DNA of 64,000 nucleotides, taken from contig JAFROD010000048.1 of assembly GCA_017429835.1 (NCBI GenBank), forward strand, positions 46,530 to 110,529, written 5' to 3'. The translations under genes and the position numbers were made by a program. This stretch comes from Oscillospiraceae bacterium. Its GTDB lineage: Bacteria > Bacillota > Clostridia > Oscillospirales > Oscillospiraceae. Shown here in pieces: positions 53,015-61,580 of the stretch (positions within the stretch are counted from its first letter, which is position 1; the number at the start of each line of letters is the position of its first letter). A model generated the notes under the pieces. The model was not told where the DNA came from and did no database searches. It was given only the letters and a program-made list of their open reading frames with translations.

Positions 53015-53460
53015 AATACCCGTCCTTTCGCAAACTCAATCTCGGCGAGCTTGCCGGCGCAATTGCGCCGGCCGGTCGGGCGGAAGCCCAGTCTGCGGTA
53101 TAGCCGTTCGGCGTCCATGTTGTTTTCAAGGATCCAGAGCGTCGGCGTGTCACTGCACCGGGAGATCGCAAAGCATAGCAGCTTCGTGCCGTAGCCCTTG
53201 CGCTGCATGCCGGGAAGGATATACAAATCCTCGATCAAACTGTCTGTGACCGAGACAATCCCGATCGGCGCGCCGGCTTCCGTCAGCAGGAAAAATCGGC
53301 TGCCGCGTGCAATCTTTTCTTTCAAGTATGCTTCCTGCCGCGCGGGCGTGTGCGCGGCAACGAACTCCGCCGTGCAGAACGGACGGTGCGCAGCCTGCCA
53401 TGCGGCGGAATGAAGAACCGCGGCGGCGGACAGATTGGTCTGGTCTACGGGTACGATCAT
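53011..53460 (-). CDS. GNAT family N-acetyltransferase
   Basis: 149 residues; acetyl-CoA loop LPGMQRKGYGTKLLCFAI (about 83-100) and GFRPTGR near the end fit GNATs. Substrate unknown. AGGAG precedes the ATG at 53460. First gene of a two-gene unit with the tyrosine phosphatase. Confidence 0.82.
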   Translation of the reverse strand: MIVPVDQTNLSAAAVLHSAAWQAAHRPFCTAEFVAAHTPARQEAYLKEKIARGSRFFLLTEAGAPIGIVSVTDSLIEDLYILPGMQRKGYGTKLLCFAISRCSDTPTLWILENNMDAERLYRRLGFRPTGRRNCAGKLAEIEFAKGRVL

Positions 53461-53490
53461 AGGATACTCCTTTTGCGTTATCTGTTTCCC

Positions 53491-53519
53491 ATTCTATCAC
53501 ATGGAACGCAAAAATGCAA
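53491..53519 (-). promoter_or_regulatory. Promoter of the GNAT-phosphatase unit
   Basis: Minus-strand TTGCAT (53514-53519), 17-base spacer, TAGAAT (53491-53496), just after the terminator of the upstream operon. Confidence 0.7.
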
Positions 53520-53525
53520 AGACAT

Positions 53526-53550
53526 GCCGGCGGCTCTTGGAGCCGCCGGC
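53526..53550 (-). terminator. Terminator of the trmD-ECF operon
   Basis: Perfect 11-bp stem GCCGGCGGCTC-TTG-GAGCCGCCGGC; on the minus strand followed by ATGTCTTTGCATTTTTG. It lies seven bases past the ECF gene. Confidence 0.75.
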
Positions 53551-53557
53551 GGTTTCG

Positions 53558-54091
53558 TTATTCCTTGGCTGTATATTTCTGCAGCGCCATGACGATGATC
53601 GGAATGAGAACGATCTGCAGCGCGATGCCGGGGATCGCTTTCGCGAACGCGCCGGTCAGGAACGCCTGCAGACCGAATTCGGTTTTGCCGAGTCCCATCA
53701 GCGCGAACTGCGCCGCGCCCCAGGCGATACGTCCGATCAGCATCGCGCCGATCAGCGCAACGTAGATGTAGGGCTTTTTGTTCGGCAACAGCTTGTAAAG
53801 CAGGCCGGCAGAAAAGCCGTAGAAAGCAAGCTCTACGCTCATGGCGACGCCGGTGGGCATGATCGGCGGCATACCGAACAGCACGAAGCGCAGCAGCGGC
53901 GCGATCAGACCGACAGCCGCGCCGTACCACGGACCGCAGAAAAAGCCGCAGAGCAGTACGGGAATGTGCATCAGGCAGAGCATATTGCCCAGCTCGCGGT
54001 TCTGCCCCGTCAGAAACGGCAGCAAAAGCGCGAGCGCGAGGAACATTGCGGCGAGGATCAGCCGGAATAAAGGTTTTTTCGATGACATCAT
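53558..54091 (-). CDS. ECF transporter S component
   Basis: 177-residue substrate-binding membrane subunit of an energy-coupling-factor vitamin transporter: six hydrophobic segments, N-terminal RLILAAMFLALALLLPFLTG and LCLMHIPVLLCGFFCGPWYGAAVGLIAPLLRF typical of the family. No EcfA/EcfT genes are near, so it would share a common module (group II). The vitamin is unknown. Start ATG 54091 or 54088, with AAAGGAT upstream. Last gene of the long minus-strand operon. Confidence 0.82.
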   Translation of the reverse strand: MMSSKKPLFRLILAAMFLALALLLPFLTGQNRELGNMLCLMHIPVLLCGFFCGPWYGAAVGLIAPLLRFVLFGMPPIMPTGVAMSVELAFYGFSAGLLYKLLPNKKPYIYVALIGAMLIGRIAWGAAQFALMGLGKTEFGLQAFLTGAFAKAIPGIALQIVLIPIIVMALQKYTAKE

Positions 54092-54171
54092 GTCGTATAT
54101 CCTTTCGTTTTGATATCATCGTCTTTGACGACAGCGGCGTCTTCGTGACGCCATTCGCATGTTATATCCAT
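54088..54171 (-). CDS. Possible 27-residue coupled small ORF
   Basis: ATG overlaps the DUF3842 stop (TGATG) and its TGA stop overlaps the ATGATG start of the ECF gene, so it exactly bridges the 79-base spacer. The peptide is hydrophilic (MDITCEWRHEDAAVVKDDD...). No good ribosome binding site is seen, so it would depend on coupling. Could be chance. Confidence 0.3.
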   Translation of the reverse strand: MDITCEWRHEDAAVVKDDDIKTKGYTT

Positions 54172-54575
54172 CAGCAGAGCTCTTTCAGGCGCTCCACGGT
54201 CGCTTTGACCATCTCGCCCATGGACAGCGGCTTGACGCCGACGACCTGATTGTTGCAATGACTGACCGGCAGGAGCAGCTTCAGCGCCTTGCTTTGCCCG
54301 ATGGCGGTCGCCATCGCGGGCGTGATCTCCCCGAGGAGAGAATCCGCCGACACGATGCCGATCGGCCCGATGATGACGTCCGCGTCGCGGCAGGCGACGA
54401 TCACCGGATTTTCGCCCGTCGCGCCCTGTTTCGCGCCGCCCTTGAGCATGGCGCCGGTCGCAATGCTGTTCGTGCCGATTGCGAGCAGCTCGCAGGGGAT
54501 CTGCTCGGCGGTGATCGCCTCGGCAAGAAGCTGCCCGAGCCTGCCGCCCTGTCCGTCGATAAGTACTACTTTCAT
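54171..54575 (-). CDS. DUF3842 family protein
   Basis: 134 residues resembling the DUF3842 family: VVLIDGQGGRLGQLLAEAI (Rossmann-like glycine loop), AIGTNSIATGAMLKGGA, ENPVIVACRDADVIIGPIGIV and LLPVSHCNNQVVG. Function unknown. Overlaps trmO by four bases (ATGA) and precedes the ECF S-component, so a role linked to that transporter's cofactor is possible (inference only). Confidence 0.83.
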   Translation of the reverse strand: MKVVLIDGQGGRLGQLLAEAITAEQIPCELLAIGTNSIATGAMLKGGAKQGATGENPVIVACRDADVIIGPIGIVSADSLLGEITPAMATAIGQSKALKLLLPVSHCNNQVVGVKPLSMGEMVKATVERLKELC

Positions 54576-55270
54576 ATTTCCTCCGTCTTTATCTTTTCAA
54601 TCTCGCAGACGGTCAAGCTTGTGCCGTCCACGCGGAAGCGAACGTCGAAGCCCGCAAAGCCCATGCCGTAAACCCGCTCGGGGTCGTCCTGGTAGGACGG
54701 ACGCGGGTCGTGCGCCAGCACGCCGAGCAGCGCCGCGCGGCGATCCCGCGGAATGCGCGCCAAAAGCGCCGGCGGGCAGTTTACGGTCAGCGCCGCCTCG
54801 GGCGCGGCGTTCGCAAAGCCGCCGATCGCCTCGGGATGCGCGTCCGCGTAGGGAAGATACGGTTTGATATCATAGATCGGCGTGCCGTCCATCAGATCCG
54901 CGCCGGAGACCACCAGCACCGTGCCGTCGTGCGCCGTGCGGCGGATCTCCTCCAGCTTCACGCAGGAAAGCCCGATGGGATTCGGGCGGAACGGGGAGCG
55001 GCTGGCGAACACGCCGATGCGCTCGTTGCCGCCGAGCCGCGGCGGGCGGACGGTGGGCGACCAATCGCTGCGGACGGCTTGGGAAAACTCCCAGATCAGC
55101 CACAGATGTGAAAAGCCGTCCAGGCCGCGCAGCGCGTCCTCGCTGCGATAGGCGGGCTCGAAGACGATCTCCGCGCGCAGTTCAGGCACAAGACCAGCCT
55201 GCCGCGGGATACCGAATTTGGTCGGAAAGTCGCTGCGGATACGCGCAATGACCTGCATCGTATGCTCCAT
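54572..55270 (-). CDS. trmO: tRNA (t6A37) N6-methyltransferase, TrmO/TsaA family
   Basis: 232 residues; SAM-dependent beta-barrel methyltransferase making m6t6A at position 37 of threonine tRNAs. The VirR/TsaA signature SRSPFRPNPIGLSCVKLEEI (about 92-111), FGIPRQAG and DIKPYLPYADAHPEA are present, with the C-terminal extension seen in TrmO. Starts eight bases after the sirtuin stop codon. Confidence 0.9.
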   Translation of the reverse strand: MEHTMQVIARIRSDFPTKFGIPRQAGLVPELRAEIVFEPAYRSEDALRGLDGFSHLWLIWEFSQAVRSDWSPTVRPPRLGGNERIGVFASRSPFRPNPIGLSCVKLEEIRRTAHDGTVLVVSGADLMDGTPIYDIKPYLPYADAHPEAIGGFANAAPEAALTVNCPPALLARIPRDRRAALLGVLAHDPRPSYQDDPERVYGMGFAGFDVRFRVDGTSLTVCEIEKIKTEEI

Positions 55271-55278
55271 GGCGCGCC

Positions 55279-55992
55279 TCAGAGCTGCGAGAAGATCTCG
55301 CCCAGCTTTTCATGGAAGACCAGATTCGCGTAGCTGTCGTAGGGCGTTTCGTCGCGGTTGATGAGGACGAGACGGTCGCCGCGGTAGTAGTGGAGCAGTC
55401 CGGCCGCCGGATAGACGGTCAGGCTGGTGCCGCCGACGATCAGCAGATCCGCCTTGCGGATGGCGGCAATCGCGCCCTCCAGCGTGCGCTGGTCGAGCGA
55501 TTCTTCATAGAGCACGACGTCCGGCTTGATCACGCCGCCGCAGTCGCACAGGGGAACGCCTTTCGCGTTCTTCACGACCTCCGCGCCGTAGAATTTGCCG
55601 CATTTAACGCAGTAGTTCCGCAGCACGCTGCCGTGCAGCTCGAAGACGTTTTTGCTGCCCGCCTTCTGGTGCAGACCGTCGATATTCTGCGTAACGACGG
55701 CGGCAAGATGTCCCTCTTTTTCCAGGCGCGCCAGCACCTTATGCGTCACGTTCGGCTCGAAGCCGAGCGGGAGCATTTTCTCGCGGTAAAAGCGGAAAAA
55801 GTAGTCCGGCATGCGCTCGTAAAAGCTGTGCGAGATGATCATTTCGGGCGGGTAATCGAATTTCTGATGATACAGCCCGTCCACGCTGCGGAAATCGGGA
55901 ATGCCGCTTTCCGTGGAGACGCCTGCGCCGCCGAAAAAGACGGCGCTTTTACTTTCCTGAATCCATTGCTTCAGTTGCTGCAAGTTCGTCAT
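55279..55992 (-). CDS. NAD-dependent protein deacylase (Sir2/CobB family)
   Basis: 237 residues. NAD-binding GAGVSTESGIPDFRS, catalytic TQNIDGLHQKAG and ELHGS with the active-site His, a zinc site CVKCGK...CDCGG, and PDVVLYEE, GGTSLTVYPAAGL all intact. Removes acyl groups from lysines using NAD+. The gene start lies inside the trmD 3' end (44-base overlap in another frame); GGGAG is ten bases from the ATG. Confidence 0.93.
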   Translation of the reverse strand: MTNLQQLKQWIQESKSAVFFGGAGVSTESGIPDFRSVDGLYHQKFDYPPEMIISHSFYERMPDYFFRFYREKMLPLGFEPNVTHKVLARLEKEGHLAAVVTQNIDGLHQKAGSKNVFELHGSVLRNYCVKCGKFYGAEVVKNAKGVPLCDCGGVIKPDVVLYEESLDQRTLEGAIAAIRKADLLIVGGTSLTVYPAAGLLHYYRGDRLVLINRDETPYDSYANLVFHEKLGEIFSQL

Positions 55993-56722
55993 CGTCCGCA
56001 ATCTCCCTCAGAATTTTTTTGTCCTCTTTTGAATCAAGCTTCAGCCTTTGATACATGTCGGGTCTTCGCGCGCGGGTGCGAAGCAGCGACTGCTTCCTGC
56101 GCCAGCGGGCGACCTTCGCGTGGTCGCCGCTGACCAGGATCTGCGGCACCTCGCGCCCGTGCCAGACCGCGGGGCGGCTGTACTGCGGGTACTCGAGCGT
56201 GCCGTCCCAGTGGCTTTCGTCTTCGAAGCACTCCGCGTCCGGCAGGACGCCGGGTACGAGCCGGCAGACCGAGTCCGCGATCGCCATGGCGGGGATCTCG
56301 CCGCCGGTCAGCACGAAGTCGCCGAGGGAGATCTCCTCGTCCACGCATTCGTCGATGAACCGCTGATCGACGCCCTCGTAATGTCCGCAGACCAGAACGA
56401 TGTTGTCAAGCTTCGACAGCCGCTTCGCGTCCGCCTGCGTGTAGGTGTGCCCGCAGGGGGAGAGAAAGATCGTGTGTACCGGCGCGCCCGCCTCATCGCA
56501 GACGTGGCACCAGCACTGATACAGGGGATCTGCCTGCATGATCGCGCCGCGCCCGCCGCCGTAGGGGTAGTCGTCCACCTGATTCTGCTTGTTCGTGGTG
56601 TAATCCCGTATCTGGTGCGCTTCAATGCGGATATAGCCGCGCTCCTGCGCTCTGCCTAAGATCGACTCGTTCATCATGTCCCCGACGGTGTCGGGAAACA
56701 GGGTCAGAATATCAATTCTCAT
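55949..56722 (-). CDS. trmD: tRNA (guanine-37-N1)-methyltransferase
   Basis: 257 residues; SPOUT-class enzyme making m1G37, which prevents frameshifting. MRIDILTLFP start, GGGRGAIMQADP, LVCGHYEGVDQRF and SLGDFVLTGGE with the deep-knot residues. It overlaps rimM by 11 bases and the sirtuin by 44 bases. rpsP and rplS, usual neighbours of rimM-trmD, are not present. Confidence 0.97.
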   Translation of the reverse strand: MRIDILTLFPDTVGDMMNESILGRAQERGYIRIEAHQIRDYTTNKQNQVDDYPYGGGRGAIMQADPLYQCWCHVCDEAGAPVHTIFLSPCGHTYTQADAKRLSKLDNIVLVCGHYEGVDQRFIDECVDEEISLGDFVLTGGEIPAMAIADSVCRLVPGVLPDAECFEDESHWDGTLEYPQYSRPAVWHGREVPQILVSGDHAKVARWRRKQSLLRTRARRPDMYQRLKLDSKEDKKILREIADDDELAATEAMDSGK

Positions 56723-57212
56723 CGGTCGCCATTCCCTCGATCAAATGCACCTTCACAAAGCCCTCCGCCACGTTGATCTCGCGCACGAATTCCTTGACTG
56801 CGGGGATCATGTAGCTTTTTTCGCCCTGAATGACGTAGACGTCGGAGGCTGGCATGGTCAGGACGTCCTTGATTTTGCCGATTTCCGTACCGTTATCGTC
56901 CAATACGCGGCAGCCGATCAGATCGGCGATAAAGACGGTGCCCGCGGGCAGCGTCAGCCCCTCGCGGTCGACGGAAACGGTCTGCCCGCGCAGCAGCATG
57001 GCTTTTTCCGGCGTGTCGATCCCGCGCAGCTTCGCCAGCACGCAGGTCTTGTGCACGCGGGAGGATTCCACCTCGTAGGGTCTGCCGTTCAGATAAAGCG
57101 TTTTGAATTGCAGAAGAAAGTCCGGCGCGTCCGCCCACGGGAGAATCTTCACCTCGCCGCGGATGCCGTGGGTGCTGACGATCTCGCCGGTTTCCAAGAG
57201 CTTTTTTTCCAT
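56712..57212 (-). CDS. rimM: 16S rRNA processing protein RimM
   Basis: 166 residues: N-terminal beta-barrel (VSTHGIRGEVKILPW) and C-terminal PRC barrel (GTEIGKIKDVLTMPASDVYVIQG). Assists maturation of the 30S head by binding S19. GGAGG is upstream of the ATG at 57212. Adjacent to trmD, as in most Firmicutes. Confidence 0.95.
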   Translation of the reverse strand: MEKKLLETGEIVSTHGIRGEVKILPWADAPDFLLQFKTLYLNGRPYEVESSRVHKTCVLAKLRGIDTPEKAMLLRGQTVSVDREGLTLPAGTVFIADLIGCRVLDDNGTEIGKIKDVLTMPASDVYVIQGEKSYMIPAVKEFVREINVAEGFVKVHLIEGMATDEN

Positions 57213-57225
57213 GTCTGTTCCTCCG

Positions 57226-57612
57226 TCAGAGCTTATCATAAGCCTTTTCCAGGAAGCGGTCTGCCTTGACGATCACGCGCTCGTGTACGGCTCTGCCGAT
57301 CTCGCCGGCTTCGTCATAAGCGATGATCTCGAAGGTGATCTTTCTGCCGTCCACGGCGGTGACCTTCGACTCCGCCCGCACTTCCATGCCGACCGGGGTC
57401 GCCGAGAGGTGACTGACCTGCATCGACACGCCGACGGTGCTTTCGCCCTCGGCAAGATACGGCGCGACGGATTCCCATGCCGCGCCCTCCATTAACGCGA
57501 TCATGCAGGGCGTGGCGTAGACCATCAGATCGCCCGAGCCGACGACCTTTGCGGTATCCTCTTTTTCGACCAGCGCTTCGGCAAATCCCTGCAGTCCGAT
57601 CTCAATTGCCAT
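57226..57612 (-). CDS. Hotdog-fold thioesterase (FlK-like)
   Basis: 128 residues of the fluoroacetyl-CoA-thioesterase-like hotdog family. Conserved GSGDLMVYATPCMIALMEGAA (helix and catalytic-region residues) and VGVSMQVSHLSATPVGMEV. Probably hydrolyses an acyl-CoA; the substrate is unknown. First gene of the rimM-trmD operon and adjacent to its promoter; the functional link is unclear. GGGAGCG upstream. Confidence 0.85.
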   Translation of the reverse strand: MAIEIGLQGFAEALVEKEDTAKVVGSGDLMVYATPCMIALMEGAAWESVAPYLAEGESTVGVSMQVSHLSATPVGMEVRAESKVTAVDGRKITFEIIAYDEAGEIGRAVHERVIVKADRFLEKAYDKL

Positions 57613-57647
57613 ACGTTCGCTCCCTTTATCCTATTATTTCACTCTAT

Positions 57648-57676
57648 ATCATAACAAAATCCGGCGGTAAGGTCAA
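57648..57676 (-). promoter_or_regulatory. Promoter of the thioesterase-rimM-trmD operon
   Basis: Minus-strand TTGACC (57671-57676), 17-base spacer, TATGAT (57648-57653). Seven genes in close spacing follow. Confidence 0.75.
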
Positions 57677-57710
57677 ATAAAAATTCATGATCCGCGATTT
57701 TCCGAAACGG

Positions 57711-57740
57711 TTGACAAACGCTTGGATCGGGAAGTATCAT
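57711..57740 (+). promoter_or_regulatory. Promoter of the GH20-like gene
   Basis: Perfect TTGACA (57711-57716), 18-base spacer, TATCAT (57735-57740), 28 bases before the ATG. Confidence 0.72.
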
Positions 57741-57767
57741 AAACATAGATGAAAAGAGGTTACGGAT

Positions 57768-59993
57768 ATGAAGAAATACCTGTCTTTGCTTTTGTGCTTC
57801 GCGTTGCTGCTGACGGTGCTGCCGCCGCGCGTGGCGGCGGTTGCGGAGACCGTTGCCGACCCCTACGCGGCAGGGGAGGGCTCGTTCGAATTGACGGAGG
57901 GATCGCGGCTGTTTCTGCTCGCGGACGAACCGCCTGCCGACGAGGTTTCGCAGACGCTCCGCCTGATCTGCGCGGAATTCGCTGCGGCGGGCAAGCCGAG
58001 CGGGACGCCGCTGCCGATCGTCTGGGGCGAAGCACAGTATTCGCAGGAAACGGATCTCATTCTGACGCTGACCGAGGACTATAAAGCGGAAGCCTTCGGC
58101 GTCAGTATTACGCCGCGGCAGGTTCTGATCAGCGCCTCGGACGCGACCGGTCTGCTCTACGGCGCGAGAATGGTGCTGAAAACGCTGATTGCGGAGGGCG
58201 GCAATTCGCTTCCCGCCTGCACCTACGCCTTTGCGCCGGATACGCGCGAGCGCGTGCTGATGCTCGACTGCGCCAGAAAATACTGGTCGGTCGCGTGGAT
58301 CAGGAATCTGCTGCACGAGATGTCGTGGATGGGCTATAACGCGCTGCAGCTCCACCTTTCCGAAGATCAGGGGATCCGCAGCAATATCTGGTCGGACGGC
58401 GCGGACAGCAACGGCAACGACTTCAGCTTCCTGATCGGCTACGATTCCAACTGGAACACCGACTATCCCGATCCCAACGCGGAACAAAGCTACAGCGCGG
58501 ACGACCTGCGCAAGATCGTTTCCTACGCGAAAATGATGCATATCGAGATTATTCCGGACTTTGACGTGCCATCGCACTGCGACGTGCTGACGAGCCGCTA
58601 TGCGGCTTACGTTTCGCAGCATCCGGACTTCACGTTCCGCTATAACGAGATCACCTACGGTGCCGACGGCATGGAGCAGGACGGCGCGAGGATCTCCTAC
58701 GGCGACCGCGCCGATTTTTACAGCATTCGCGTCGCCAGCACCCGCGCCACCGTCGACGTGACCAATCCGGTCGCGCGCGCCTTCGCGCTCGCCGTCGTGG
58801 AGGGCTGCGCCGAGTTTTTCCGCAGGCTGGGCTGCACGAAGTTCCATATCGGCTTTGACGAGCTGAACGTCTCCGACGTCGACGGCTGGGGCGACTACGC
58901 AGAGGCGCATATTACCGGCGGCTGGACGCGCCGGGATACGGCGGCGGATTTTGCCAACGAGACGGCGAAGCTGCTGACGGAGCTCGGCTATACCTCCGTC
59001 CGTGCCTTCAACGACGTGCTCTGCAGCAGCGACGTGCATATCGCTTTGCGTCCGGAGATCGAGCTGTGCGTCTGGGATCCGGACGACAGTTCGGAGATCA
59101 ATCGCCTGCTTGCGAGTGGCAGAGTCCTGCACAACTGTCTGCAAAACTATTGCTATTACGTTCTGCGCACCGGCAGCGGCGGCGACGCCCGCGACGCAGA
59201 AAACTACTGGTGGTCGTTCCACCATTCCACGCCCCGGGACATCTTCAACGAGTGGACGCCGGGCAGAATGCACCCGTACGACGAAGACGGCGCGCCGCTT
59301 GCGAAGAACGAGATCGGCGGCGGGAGTTTTCTGATCTGGGGCGACTTCGGCGGCTGGCGAACGGAGAAGGAGGTCTGGGACGGCGACGGGAACGGGCTGT
59401 ACAATCTGATCGACCGCATGTGGTCGAATTCCGCGAAAATGCTGGACTGGGAGCTGAACGAGAGGTGCTCCTTCGAGGACTTCTGCCGTATTCGAAACAG
59501 CATTCGGCTGTTCCCGGGCTATACGGACTGCACGGCGGAGCCGGTACTGCCGGATGCGCCGGAGCCGGTGCGGCTGCCTGCGGCGGATCACAGCACGCTC
59601 TGGCAGCTCCTGCGGGACAATCGCCGCTCCGATCCGGACGGCGTCTGCGTGCCGGAGCAATTCGCCGCCTTTGAGCAGGCGTATCAGGCGGCGTGGGCAG
59701 TCAACGAGGACGTCTTTGCCTCGCAGGAGGAAGTGGACGCGGCGGCGGATCGGCTGCGCGCGGCGGTCGAGGGGCTGCATTTTCGTGACGCGCGGGTTAC
59801 GATCCCGATCAAAACGGAAACGGAAACCGTCTCGGCGATCCTGTCCGACGGCTTTTTCGGGCATTTCTTCATTGAGGAGCTTCCCGACGGCGAGATCCTG
59901 CGGATCGACGGCAGCGCGGCTGCGGTAAACGGTCTGCTGATCGGCATCGCGCCGGACGAAACGGCGGTCGCCGTCGTTTTCAGGGATAATTGA
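57768..59993 (+). CDS. Secreted GH20-like beta-N-acetylhexosaminidase
   Basis: 741 residues with a signal peptide (about 1-25, KKYLSLLLCFALLLTVLPP). A GH20b-like N-terminal domain (about 40-150) precedes a GH20 TIM barrel (about 160-530): LMLDCARKYWSV, LHLSEDQGIRSN, catalytic pair D364-E365 in HIGFDELNV, FLIWGDFGGW. A FIVAR-like helical module follows (about 640-690), then a short beta tail. The usual E-x-D-x-PGH segment reads DFDVPSH, so it is a divergent member. No LPXTG or PT linker is seen. Predicted to release GlcNAc or GalNAc from glycans outside the cell, feeding NagA. AGAGGT upstream. Confidence 0.87.
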   Translation: MKKYLSLLLCFALLLTVLPPRVAAVAETVADPYAAGEGSFELTEGSRLFLLADEPPADEVSQTLRLICAEFAAAGKPSGTPLPIVWGEAQYSQETDLILTLTEDYKAEAFGVSITPRQVLISASDATGLLYGARMVLKTLIAEGGNSLPACTYAFAPDTRERVLMLDCARKYWSVAWIRNLLHEMSWMGYNALQLHLSEDQGIRSNIWSDGADSNGNDFSFLIGYDSNWNTDYPDPNAEQSYSADDLRKIVSYAKMMHIEIIPDFDVPSHCDVLTSRYAAYVSQHPDFTFRYNEITYGADGMEQDGARISYGDRADFYSIRVASTRATVDVTNPVARAFALAVVEGCAEFFRRLGCTKFHIGFDELNVSDVDGWGDYAEAHITGGWTRRDTAADFANETAKLLTELGYTSVRAFNDVLCSSDVHIALRPEIELCVWDPDDSSEINRLLASGRVLHNCLQNYCYYVLRTGSGGDARDAENYWWSFHHSTPRDIFNEWTPGRMHPYDEDGAPLAKNEIGGGSFLIWGDFGGWRTEKEVWDGDGNGLYNLIDRMWSNSAKMLDWELNERCSFEDFCRIRNSIRLFPGYTDCTAEPVLPDAPEPVRLPAADHSTLWQLLRDNRRSDPDGVCVPEQFAAFEQAYQAAWAVNEDVFASQEEVDAAADRLRAAVEGLHFRDARVTIPIKTETETVSAILSDGFFGHFFIEELPDGEILRIDGSAAAVNGLLIGIAPDETAVAVVFRDN

Positions 59994-60006
59994 GAATAAT
60001 TGAGAA

Positions 60007-60044
60007 AGAACGGTCGTATCGGCTTGATATGACCGTTCTTTTTT
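60007..60044 (+). terminator. Terminator of the GH20-like gene
   Basis: AGAACGGTC/GACCGTTCT outer stem with an internal TAT/ATA stem and six T. Confidence 0.88.
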
Positions 60045-60055
60045 GCAAAAAGGTA

Positions 60056-60084
60056 TTGCGTAATTTTGCGTTTCAGGTTATAAT
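60056..60084 (+). promoter_or_regulatory. Promoter of the pncB operon
   Basis: TTGCGT (60056-60061), 17-base spacer, perfect TATAAT (60079-60084). Confidence 0.75.
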
Positions 60085-60113
60085 TAAAGTTACTAAACTG
60101 GAGGGGTGCGACC

Positions 60114-61580
60114 ATGGACACATTTGACAAACTGAACATGACGATGCTGTGCGATTTTTATGAGCTGACGATGGGGAACGGCTATTTCCGCAGCGGCATG
60201 AAGGATCGCATCTGCTACTTTGACGTTTTCTACCGCAGCATTCCGGACGGCGGCGGCTTTGCTATCGCAGCAGGTCTGGAGCAGGTGATCGAATACATCA
60301 AAGACCTGCATTTTTCCGACGACGATATCGCTTATCTGCGCGGCCGCAAGCTGTTCTGCGAAGAGTTTTTGGAGTATCTCAGGCACTTCCGCTTCAGCGG
60401 CGACATCTACGCCGTGCCGGAGGGCACGCCGATCTTCCCGAAGGAGCCGATGCTGACGGTGCGCGCGCCTGCCATTGAAGCGCAGCTCATCGAGACCTAC
60501 GTGCTCCTGATCCTCAACCATCAGAGCCTGATCGCAACCAAGGCCAACCGCGTCGTCCGCGCGGCGGACGGACGCAGAGTGCTGGAATTCGGCTCGCGCA
60601 GAGCGCAGGGCGCGCAGGGCGCGATGCTCGGCGCGAGAGCGGCGTACATCGGCGGCTGCGACGGGACGGCCTGCACGATCTCCGATCAGCTCTACGGCGT
60701 ACCCGCCGGCGGCACCATGGCGCACTCCTGGGTACAAATGTTCGACACAGAGTACGAAGCCTTCAAGACCTACTGCGAGATGTATCCGACGAACGCGACG
60801 CTGCTGGTCGATACGTACAATTCTCTGAAAAGCGGCATTCCCAACGCGATCCGCGCCTTCAACGAGGTGCTCAAGCCCCTCGGCATCACGAAGTGCGGCA
60901 TCCGTCTGGATTCCGGCGACATGACCTACCTGACGAAGAAGGCGAGAGTCATGCTGGACGAGGCGGGCTGGACGGGCTGCGAGATATCCGTTTCCAATTC
61001 CCTTGACGAGTACATCATCCGCGACCTTTTGCATCAGGGCGCGCAGATCGACATGTTCGGCGTGGGTGAGCGGCTGATCACCGCGCGCAGCGAGCCCGTC
61101 TTCGGCGGCGTGTACAAGCTGGTCGCCGTTGAGGACGAAAACGGAACGGTCAAGCCGAAGATCAAGATCTCCGAGAACGTCGGCAAGATCACCAATCCGC
61201 ATTTTAAGAAGCTCTACCGCTTCTACGGCAACGATACCGGCAAGGCGATCGCGGATTACCTCTGCGTCTATGACGAAACCGTGGACGACAGCAAGGACCT
61301 GCTGATCTTCGATCCGGAAGCCACGTGGAAGCAGAAGATCGTCTACGACTTTACGGCGAAGGAGCTGCAGGTGCCGATCTTCCGCAACGGCGAGCTGGTC
61401 TACGAGCGGCCGACCCTGAAGGAGATTCGCAGCTACTGCAAAGAGCAGGTCGAGACGCTGTGGGACGAGGTCAAGCGCTTCGACAATCCGCACGGCTACT
61501 ACGTCGACCTGTCCGATAAGCTCTGGAAGATCAAGTACGATCTGCTGAAGACCGGAAGCTGCAATGAAGCGAAAGACTAA
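60114..61580 (+). CDS. pncB: Nicotinate phosphoribosyltransferase
   Basis: 488 residues; converts nicotinate and PRPP to nicotinate mononucleotide for NAD salvage. N-terminal MTMLCDFYELTMGNGYF, EFGSRRAQGAQGAMLGARAAYIGG, GTMAHSWVQMF with the phosphorylated-type His, and CGIRLDSGDMTYL are diagnostic. GGAGGGGTG upstream. Its end overlaps the next gene by 17 bases. NudC at 49.4 kb and the sirtuin at 55.3 kb are other NAD-related genes in the window. Confidence 0.95.
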   Translation: MDTFDKLNMTMLCDFYELTMGNGYFRSGMKDRICYFDVFYRSIPDGGGFAIAAGLEQVIEYIKDLHFSDDDIAYLRGRKLFCEEFLEYLRHFRFSGDIYAVPEGTPIFPKEPMLTVRAPAIEAQLIETYVLLILNHQSLIATKANRVVRAADGRRVLEFGSRRAQGAQGAMLGARAAYIGGCDGTACTISDQLYGVPAGGTMAHSWVQMFDTEYEAFKTYCEMYPTNATLLVDTYNSLKSGIPNAIRAFNEVLKPLGITKCGIRLDSGDMTYLTKKARVMLDEAGWTGCEISVSNSLDEYIIRDLLHQGAQIDMFGVGERLITARSEPVFGGVYKLVAVEDENGTVKPKIKISENVGKITNPHFKKLYRFYGNDTGKAIADYLCVYDETVDDSKDLLIFDPEATWKQKIVYDFTAKELQVPIFRNGELVYERPTLKEIRSYCKEQVETLWDEVKRFDNPHGYYVDLSDKLWKIKYDLLKTGSCNEAKD

